A stretch of DNA of 10,016 nucleotides from JAKVAV01 sp964635965 (GTDB taxonomy: Bacteria; Bacteroidota; Bacteroidia; Flavobacteriales_D; Cryomorphaceae), in contig CAZWQX010000141.1 of the NCBI GenBank assembly GCA_964635965.1, positions 1 through 10,016 of the forward strand, in the 5' to 3' direction. Below are positions 5,899-10,016 of this stretch, in pieces. The notes below the pieces were generated by a model, which saw nothing but the letters and a program-made list of their open reading frames with translations, was not told where the DNA came from and ran no database searches. The translations under genes were made by a program, and so were the position numbers. Every line of letters starts with the position of its first letter. The stretch's first letter is position 1.

Positions 5899-6795
5899 TT
5901 GAACAGACAATTCATCGCCCACTTGGCCATTTTGGCCGCTAACCTGATTTATGGAATCAACTACACCTTTGCAAAAGACGTGATGCCCGATTACGTCGAA
6001 CCTTTTGGTTTTATTGTGCTGAGAGTGTTGGGCGCCACTCCCCTGTTCTGGCTAATTTCTTTTTTTGGCCCAAGAGAAAAAATCGCTAAAAGAGATTTCA
6101 TCAGGTTGGCCGCTTGTGGACTTTTTGGTGTGGCGTTGAACCAGTTGATGTTCTTTGCAGGACTGAATCTGACTACACCGATCAATGCTGCAATTATCAT
6201 GACAACGAATCCAATATTGGTTCTGATCGCAGCCTTCTTAATCCTCAAACAATCTATTACAAAAAGAAAAATATTCGGGATTGGTATGGGCATCATCGGT
6301 GCGGTTACCCTTATTCTATTTCAAGGTGGAATGAGTCTTGAAAGTGGAACAGGAGCAGGGGATTTACTGATATTTTTAAACAGCACCTCTTACGGTATTT
6401 ACTTGGTGTTGGTAGCACCTTTGATGTCTAAATACAGACCGATAACGGTAATAAAATGGGTCTTTGTTTTTGGGGCGATCATGGTGATCCCTTTCGGCTA
6501 TGAACAATTTTCTGCAATCTATTGGGAATCATTCTCCACCGATATTTATCTGAAGACCGGATTTGTGGTGTTTTTCACAACCTTTTTGGCTTATCTCTTT
6601 AACATTATCGGTTTGAAGTCACTTAAACCATCCACGGTTAGCTCATACATCTATTTGCAACCGTTTTTTGCTGCTGCTTTTGCTATAATGCTCGGCATGG
6701 ATCAGCTGGACACGGTTAAGATCGTTGCGGCAGTGTTAATATTCACCGGTGTCTATTTGGTGAGCAGTAAGAGGAAAGTAGCAGATGGCGAGTAG
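5899..6795 (+). CDS. EamA/DMT-superfamily permease (RhaT/YdcZ-like transporter)
   Basis: A 298-residue inner-membrane protein with about ten hydrophobic helices in two EamA halves (about 8-138 and 153-290). Signatures include the N-terminal LAANLIYGINYTFAKDVMP, the first-half end GLNLTTPINAAIIMTTNPILVLIAAFLIL, and the second-half SLKPSTVSSYIYLQPFFAAAFAIML. The DMT superfamily exports metabolites, amino acids or drugs, but the substrate cannot be deduced. The start is TTG at 5899: the frame is closed by TAA at 5866-5868, no ATG or GTG lies between, and the next in-frame Met (residue 29) would remove the first transmembrane helix. The divergent neighbour is the response-regulator operon. The last codons and stop lie inside a heptanucleotide repeat array, so the extreme C-terminus (ADGE) is repeat-encoded and may vary between strains. 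Confidence 0.9.
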   Translation: MNRQFIAHLAILAANLIYGINYTFAKDVMPDYVEPFGFIVLRVLGATPLFWLISFFGPREKIAKRDFIRLAACGLFGVALNQLMFFAGLNLTTPINAAIIMTTNPILVLIAAFLILKQSITKRKIFGIGMGIIGAVTLILFQGGMSLESGTGAGDLLIFLNSTSYGIYLVLVAPLMSKYRPITVIKWVFVFGAIMVIPFGYEQFSAIYWESFSTDIYLKTGFVVFFTTFLAYLFNIIGLKSLKPSTVSSYIYLQPFFAAAFAIMLGMDQLDTVKIVAAVLIFTGVYLVSSKRKVADGE

Positions 6796-6815
6796 TAGGT
6801 GGCAGATGGTTGATG
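6781..6815 (+). repeat. Degenerate heptanucleotide tandem array, GCAGATG type
   Basis: Five consecutive 7-mers: GCAGATG, GCGAGTA, GTAGGTG, GCAGATG, GTTGATG. The exact unit GCAGATG recurs 21 nt (three units) apart. The array starts inside the permease gene and covers its stop codon at 6793-6795. Unit copies are degenerate, so the array is probably old. Confidence 0.5.
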
Positions 6816-6841
6816 GAAGTTTGTGGCTTGTATCAGTTAAT

Positions 6842-6876
6842 GAGCACCGAATACTGAGTACTGAATACTGAGCACT
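6842..6876 (+). repeat. Heptanucleotide tandem array, GARTACT type, five units
   Basis: GAGCACC, GAATACT, GAGTACT, GAATACT, GAGCACT in perfect 7-nt register. Two 14-nt blocks (6849-6862, 6863-6876) differ at only one base. It lies 47 nt beyond the permease stop in a non-coding spacer (6796-7019) that otherwise shows a run of seven C (6890-6896) and an AT-rich stretch (6901-6935) with the weak -7-like TATATTTA at 6906-6913. No ORF or clear terminator is seen in this spacer. Confidence 0.75.
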
Positions 6877-7019
6877 AATCCAATCAACTCCCCCCCTCAT
6901 TTACATATATTTAACACGGTATTTTAAAACTTAATTGGTGGAATCTCCGTATGGGAATGTATTGAAAACGGACTAGAGGTAATCTGACCTTTTTCGTTTT
7001 CCTCAATGCCCCTTAAAAC

Positions 7020-7481
7020 ATGGAGAATTTCAATACTTCACTCGCCGTACGTCATGTAAGTAATCGATCTCAACGCAAAATGGCTCAGTTCCGATCTTTG
7101 TTAATTGAGCTCGATGGTTTTGAGTTGGACCTTTCCACGAGAGAGGCTATTTCCAAAGAAATCGACAAAGTCAACGACCTCCATGACTCGAGTAAAGAAA
7201 TTAGAAAGGCCGTTTCAAAAGCAATGCGAAATGTTTTGAGAGAGGTTCGCATCAGGCAAAACATTGTCACCAAAAACTATCACCGCAATATTGGCCTTGC
7301 CGTAGGAATGACCTCTATTGGACTTCCACTGGGTATGCTAGCCGGAATAGGAACAGGAAATCTGCTAATCCTCACAATTGCCATACCTTTGGGAATCGTG
7401 CTGGGTATGATCGTAGGTCTCATTAGAGATGCCGAAGCCAGGAAAAACGGACTCCAGCTAAACTTCGAGTTTGAATACTAA
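7020..7481 (+). CDS. Small two-helix membrane protein, unknown function
   Basis: 153 residues, not recognised. The N-terminal 88 residues are charged and predicted helical (SKEIDKVNDLHDSSKEIRKAV, then basic RNVLREVRIRQ), suggesting a cytoplasmic coiled-coil or membrane-proximal segment. Two Gly-rich hydrophobic helices follow (about 91-111 and 114-135). They share a similar core, PLGMLAGIGTG and PLGIVLGMIVG, which looks like a duplicated glycine-zipper-type helix and would favour tight helix packing or oligomers. The protein ends in a short polar tail (RDAEARKNGLQLNFEFEY). ATG 7020 is the first start in the frame; no Shine-Dalgarno precedes it. The next gene starts 6 nt after the stop, so the two are probably one operon with a membrane and a secreted component. 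Genuine coding is supported by the coherent helix pattern and tight spacing. Confidence 0.7.
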   Translation: MENFNTSLAVRHVSNRSQRKMAQFRSLLIELDGFELDLSTREAISKEIDKVNDLHDSSKEIRKAVSKAMRNVLREVRIRQNIVTKNYHRNIGLAVGMTSIGLPLGMLAGIGTGNLLILTIAIPLGIVLGMIVGLIRDAEARKNGLQLNFEFEY

Positions 7482-7487
7482 TCGAAA

Positions 7488-7877
7488 ATGCTGAAATTCT
7501 TTTTCACACTTACAGTCGCAATCGCATCATTATCACTTCTAGGCCAAAAACAAGATCCGAATAAGGAAAATCCAAATCCTGTTATCGGTGAGTGGGAAAT
7601 AGACTTAAGACCCATTCCCAATAGTCATGAATACCTCATAACATTTGAAATAATTCAGGTTGAGGGAAAGGTTTTCCAAGGGACATACTTCGGTAGTGAA
7701 ATTGCTAATGGAGTCATAAATGATCTTTGGGACTCACCTGTTCTTTCTTTCACTACAGCCGATGAAAACCACACCTATTACCACAGTGCGAAAATCATGG
7801 GAAAGACAATGGAAGGCATAACATATTGCCCTGATATTACTTACACGGCTCCTTGGAAAGGAAGCCTGAAAGATTGA
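7488..7877 (+). CDS. Small secreted beta-rich protein, unknown function
   Basis: 129 residues with a clear signal peptide (MLKFFFTLTVAIASLSLLG, cleavage before QKQ), so periplasmic or secreted. There is no lipobox Cys. The mature part is beta-rich, with GEWEIDLRP, EYLITFEI, GKVFQGTYFGSEIANGVIN, VLSFTTAD and KGSL at the end. The order 'GEW-I-LRP ... F-G-Y-G-I-NG-IN--W ... FTT-D ... Y---A ... EG-T' reminds me of small unnamed Bacteroidota proteins with a lipocalin-like strand pattern, but I cannot name a family. Two residues often found in such folds (W36 and a single Cys near residue 112) are present without an obvious active site. It starts 6 nt after the membrane protein gene and is probably co-transcribed with it. 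Confidence 0.7.
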   Translation: MLKFFFTLTVAIASLSLLGQKQDPNKENPNPVIGEWEIDLRPIPNSHEYLITFEIIQVEGKVFQGTYFGSEIANGVINDLWDSPVLSFTTADENHTYYHSAKIMGKTMEGITYCPDITYTAPWKGSLKD

Positions 7878-7883
7878 ACTATA

Positions 7884-7912
7884 CATCTCATTCTCTTGTT
7901 TGAGGAGAGATG
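7884..7912 (+). promoter_or_regulatory. Hairpin enclosing the start region of the YdeI-family gene
   Basis: CATCTC (7884-7889) can pair with GAGATG (7907-7912), whose last three bases are the ATG; an inner CTC/GAG pair is also possible. The 3' arm includes the purine-rich GAGGAG (7902-7907), the only Shine-Dalgarno-like sequence close to this start. If the fold forms in mRNA it would hide the ribosome site. It is short, and Bacteroidota rely little on Shine-Dalgarno pairing, so this may be chance. Confidence 0.2.
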
Positions 7913-8488
7913 ATCAAGACGGAAAATTTCGAGAAAATAGAAGTCAAGTCGGTTTCCGAGCTTAGATCCTGGCTCCTCGATAATCATACAGGCTCGGATA
8001 GTTTTTGGCTGGTCACATACAAGAAAAGTGTTCCCGATAAGTACATCTCCACCTCCGAGGTTCTTGACGAATTACTTTGTTTCGGCTGGATAGATGGGAT
8101 AAGAAGAAAGCTCGACGAGAATCGGACAATGCAACTCATTTCACCTCGTAAAACGCAGTACTGGACAAAAACATATAAAGACAGAGCTCAGAGGCTGATA
8201 CAAAGTGAGCGGATGCACGAATCGGGGTTTCGAAGCATGGAAATATCCAAAGAGTCAGGGCTTTGGAATTTCATGGATGACGTTGATCGCCTTGCGATTC
8301 CGGGAGATCTAGAATAGGCCCTGGCGAAGAAAAAAGAAGCGAGACTTTTCTTTGATGCGATAAATGATTCGAGTAAGAGGTTTGTCCTGCGATGGCTCAA
8401 GCTGTCCAAGACAGAAAAAACCCGTAAGAATCGAATCCACAAACTGGTAGAGCTTTCAGCTAAAGGGGAAAAGCTGCCAGGAAGTTAG
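7910..8488 (+). pseudogene. YdeI/OmdA-family gene interrupted by one in-frame TAG
   Basis: The first part (135 codons, stop TAG 8315-8317) has the YdeI/OpdA N-terminal signatures: ELRSWLLDNH, SFWLVTYKK, EVLDELLCFGWIDGIRRKLD, ISPRKTQYWTKTYKDRA. After the TAG the same frame stays open for 56 codons to TAG 8486-8488 and encodes the expected family C-terminus: ALAKKKEARLFFDAI, RFVLRWLKLSKTEKTRKNRI, HKLVELSAKGEKL. Together they make 191 residues plus the stop, the usual length for the family, with no other lesion. The stop falls between DLE and ALAKK, where relatives have a charged residue, so one substitution (such as AAG, GAG or CAG to TAG) explains it. Options are recent inactivation, a sequencing error, or amber read-through. 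No start codon would re-initiate the tail. The family is linked by name to bacteriocin protection; its biochemistry is unclear. Confidence 0.85.
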
Positions 8489-8501
8489 AACTATACCTTT
8501 A

Positions 8502-8816
8502 TCAGGCACCACCTTCTTTTTCAAAAGTATATTCCCTCTCAACTTTTGCAATTCTTATTGAGTACTTAGCGTACCACTTCGCTTTACCTAGGTTTTGCGC
8601 TTCGAGATGATCCACTTGGTTTCTCCAATTTCTAATTGAATTGAGATCTTTCCAATAAGAAATGGTTATTCCCACATCTTGTCTTACAGAATCCGCACCA
8701 AGAAATCCAGGCTGCTCTGAAGCCAAATCCATCATATTTTTAGCCATGTCCTCATAACCTTCCGTTTCACGGGAAAGCTGATTGGTAAAGATTACCGCAT
8801 AATAGGGCTCTGTCAT
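8502..8816 (-). CDS. ABM (antibiotic biosynthesis monooxygenase)-family protein
   Basis: A 104-residue single-domain dimeric alpha/beta-barrel of the ABM superfamily. The diagnostic run is an opening strand YYAVIFTNQLS, helix YEDMAKNMMDLASEQPGFLGADSVR, strand GITISYWKDLNSIRNWRN, helix VDHLEAQNLGKAKWYAKYSIRIAKVEREY. The 'GFLG--S-R ... ITISYWKD--SI--W----DH--AQ--G---WY--Y--R-A-VER-Y' pattern is highly characteristic of the HmoA/YgiN-like group. Members include quinol monooxygenases and heme oxygenases, but most of this subgroup is uncharacterised, so no reaction is assigned. It is cytoplasmic. The gene converges with the broken YdeI gene (13 nt between the final stops) and diverges from the PorT-like gene across 101 nt. 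No strong promoter was found on its own strand. Confidence 0.88.
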   Translation of the reverse strand: MTEPYYAVIFTNQLSRETEGYEDMAKNMMDLASEQPGFLGADSVRQDVGITISYWKDLNSIRNWRNQVDHLEAQNLGKAKWYAKYSIRIAKVEREYTFEKEGGA

Positions 8817-8893
8817 AGTTTTAGTTTTTTATCGATTTCAGTTCCTGGCTGTTTCAAATCGAAAGTATTGAATATCCCCAAACGATAGATTTC

Positions 8894-8901
8894 TATATTT
8901 G
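8894..8901 (+). promoter_or_regulatory. -7 promoter element of the PorT-like barrel gene
   Basis: TATATTTG is a perfect match to the Bacteroidota TAnnTTTG -7 consensus, 16 nt before the ATG at 8918, giving a leader of about ten bases. ATTG at 8867-8870 may serve as a degenerate -33 element at a rather long spacing. Confidence 0.55.
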
Positions 8902-8917
8902 ACCAAAGCCACAAAGG

Positions 8918-9661
8918 ATGAAAAAGAATTTGCTTGTCTCAGCATTGCTCTTGATACTCGCTTTCGGAACGGCAAAAAAAGCCGAAGGCCAAGCAGCCAT
9001 AATTGCATTTTTCTTTGGAGACAAGGTAGCCTCGGAGAACTTCAATATTAGCTTGGAGTTTGGTACAACCCAACCGTGGTATAATGAGGTTGAAGATTCA
9101 AGGAGGTCAAGAGTAGGAATCAACTTCGGAATAGGTACCAACATCAAGCTATCAGAAAATTGGTTTCTCTGTCCGAATGCCTATTTCTTGGGTGCCAGGA
9201 GTTTTAGGGTCAACTCATTCTCACCCACAACCGGAAATATGGGGATCAATGATGCTTTTGCCAATAGTGAGATGGAGATTATTCTTAAGTACATTGATGT
9301 ACCTGTATTCCTTCACTACCAAACCAATAACAAGAAATACCGTTTCGGCATTGCTCCACAAGTATCGTTTTTCAGTTCGGCAGAAGCAACCTTCACCAGA
9401 GATGAAGGCAAGTTTACCCAAGATGTCAAAGACGAAGTAAATGGACTCGACTATGGTCTAATTGGCAATGTGACCTATGTATTGGGTAAAGCCCACAAAG
9501 GCCGCGGAATTTTAATCCATCTAAGGTACTACTACGGGTTCGAGGACGTATTCAAGAACAGGTACATCGCAGGTGATAACAACACACAATTCGTCTCACT
9601 TCATCTAAGCCTTCCTTTTATAACAGACGAATTAGCGGCCAAGAATTTGGCACAACCCTAA
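8918..9661 (+). CDS. PorT-like outer-membrane beta-barrel protein (OMP_b-brl family)
   Basis: 247 residues. The signal peptide (MKKNLLVSALLLILAFGTAKKAEG) is cleaved before QAA. The mature part shows regular amphipathic strands: NFNISLEFGTT, RVGINFGIGTNIKLSENWFLCPNAYF, EIILKYIDVPVFLHYQ, KKYRFGIAPQVSFF, GLDYGLIGNVTYVLG, GILIHLRYYYGFEDVF and QFVSLHLSLPF. The LKYIDVPVFLHYQ-(N)-KYRFGIAPQVSF block is a hallmark of the OMP_b-brl_2/PorT-like group of small (about 8-10 strand) barrels. PorT itself acts in type IX secretion, but most relatives have no known role, so a porT symbol is not justified. A perfect -7 element lies just upstream. The stop is only 3 nt from the stop of the convergent next gene. 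Confidence 0.85.
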   Translation: MKKNLLVSALLLILAFGTAKKAEGQAAIIAFFFGDKVASENFNISLEFGTTQPWYNEVEDSRRSRVGINFGIGTNIKLSENWFLCPNAYFLGARSFRVNSFSPTTGNMGINDAFANSEMEIILKYIDVPVFLHYQTNNKKYRFGIAPQVSFFSSAEATFTRDEGKFTQDVKDEVNGLDYGLIGNVTYVLGKAHKGRGILIHLRYYYGFEDVFKNRYIAGDNNTQFVSLHLSLPFITDELAAKNLAQP

Positions 9662-9664
9662 ATC

Positions 9665-10016
9665 TTACTTCACTACCGTCACTTCAACTCCGGAAACCTT
9701 TCCCGAACGATTGAAGATTTCGCTGGATGTACCTGCATCCAGTCGATCTGATTCAATCACCACCGAACTCTTATCACTGAAACTTATCTCAATAGACTGC
9801 TTACTTCCCAGCGAATAGGTAATTGGTACTTGGCAGACCGTAAAAATGAGTGATCCCGTTTTAAGGGAAGAATTCAACTCTTGATTCTCCACTCCATACA
9901 AGGCAACACGCTCATCCGTACTGAGAAATTCTTCTTTCCTCAAAAGGAATGGATCGAACACCAAACAACCATCTTCTATTCTCAAGCCCCATTCTCCAAA
10001 GCGAACCAAGACATCC
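9665..10016 (-). CDS. C-terminal part of a large protein, possibly carbohydrate-active (5' partial)
   Basis: The minus-strand frame is open to the window edge, so the upstream residues (DVL before VRFGEWGLRIEDG) belong to the same protein and the TTG at 10009 is not a real start. The 116 visible residues include FGEWGLRIEDGCLVFDPFLL, an acidic/basic stretch KEEFLSTDER, then CQVPITYSLGSKQSIEISFSDKSS and a final strand VSGVEVTVVK. 'W-L-I-DG-L-F-P-LL' followed by beta-strands is reminiscent of the C-terminal beta-sandwich of (alpha/alpha)6-barrel glycoside hydrolases and phosphorylases, where the product often ends in such a jelly-roll. This is a weak resemblance; no catalytic residue is in view. 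It converges with the PorT-like gene, with 3 nt between stop codons. Confidence 0.6.
   Translation of the reverse strand, partial: DVLVRFGEWGLRIEDGCLVFDPFLLRKEEFLSTDERVALYGVENQELNSSLKTGSLIFTVCQVPITYSLGSKQSIEISFSDKSSVVIESDRLDAGTSSEIFNRSGKVSGVEVTVVK

Noticed and set aside
5991..6296. Minus-strand 101-codon ORF inside the permease gene
   Set aside because: Antisense shadow of transmembrane codons; the plus-strand EamA reading is unambiguous.
8188..8442. Minus-strand ORF crossing the TAG of the YdeI gene
   Set aside because: The plus-strand frame on both sides of the TAG carries conserved family sequence, so this is a shadow.
8457..8477. CAGCT/AGCTG hairpin near the end of the YdeI gene as a terminator
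   Set aside because: Only 5 bp, inside coding sequence, and with no T-run after it.
10007..10009. TTG as start of the last minus-strand gene
   Set aside because: The frame stays open to the window edge and the protein looks like the end of a larger one, so this is an internal codon.

Overview
The window looks like the chromosome of a Bacteroidota bacterium, probably Flavobacteriales or Cytophagales. Three things point there: proteins typical of the phylum (the end of an OMP_b-brl/TonB-receptor-like barrel, a PorT-like barrel, signal peptides cleaved just before Q), promoter -7 elements of the form TAnnTTTG, and the near absence of Shine-Dalgarno sequences. No tRNA, rRNA, CRISPR array, IS element or phage gene was seen. 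Gene content is mostly housekeeping and signalling, with one clearly broken gene.

Layout. 1-150: 3' end of an outer-membrane beta-barrel gene (+). 212-2498 (+): a PhnB-like VOC protein followed closely by a membrane class III adenylate cyclase with a periplasmic TPR sensor. 2499-2523: a strong hairpin terminator between convergent units. 5703-2546 (-): an OmpR/PhoB-type response regulator, its histidine kinase (2-nt gap) and, 78 nt further on, a lipoprotein with two RskA_C-like domains. 5899-6795 (+): an EamA/DMT permease with a TTG start, running into two short heptanucleotide repeat arrays. 7020-7877 (+): a small two-helix membrane protein and a small secreted protein, both unrecognised. 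7910-8488 (+): a YdeI/OmdA-family gene split by one in-frame TAG. 8816-8502 (-): an ABM-family monooxygenase. 8918-9661 (+): a PorT-like outer-membrane barrel. 10016-9665 (-): C-terminal end of a large protein, possibly carbohydrate-active.

The most interesting structure is regulatory. The response-regulator promoter and the lipoprotein promoter share the same geometry: a -7-like box, exactly 11 nt, then two TCACG half-sites with an 11-nt period (TCACG-N6-TCACG on the + strand, CGTGA-N6-CGTGA on the coding strand). This is the layout of a PhoB-type box bound by OmpR-family regulators. The two regions also share an identical 14-nt segment in opposite orientation. The inference is that the regulator controls its own operon and the neighbouring lipoprotein, giving a self-contained sensor-regulator-lipoprotein module whose signal is unknown.

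Second-tier points are the single-codon lesion in the YdeI gene, the heptamer repeats overlapping the permease stop codon, and a minus-strand terminator capped by a UUCG tetraloop.
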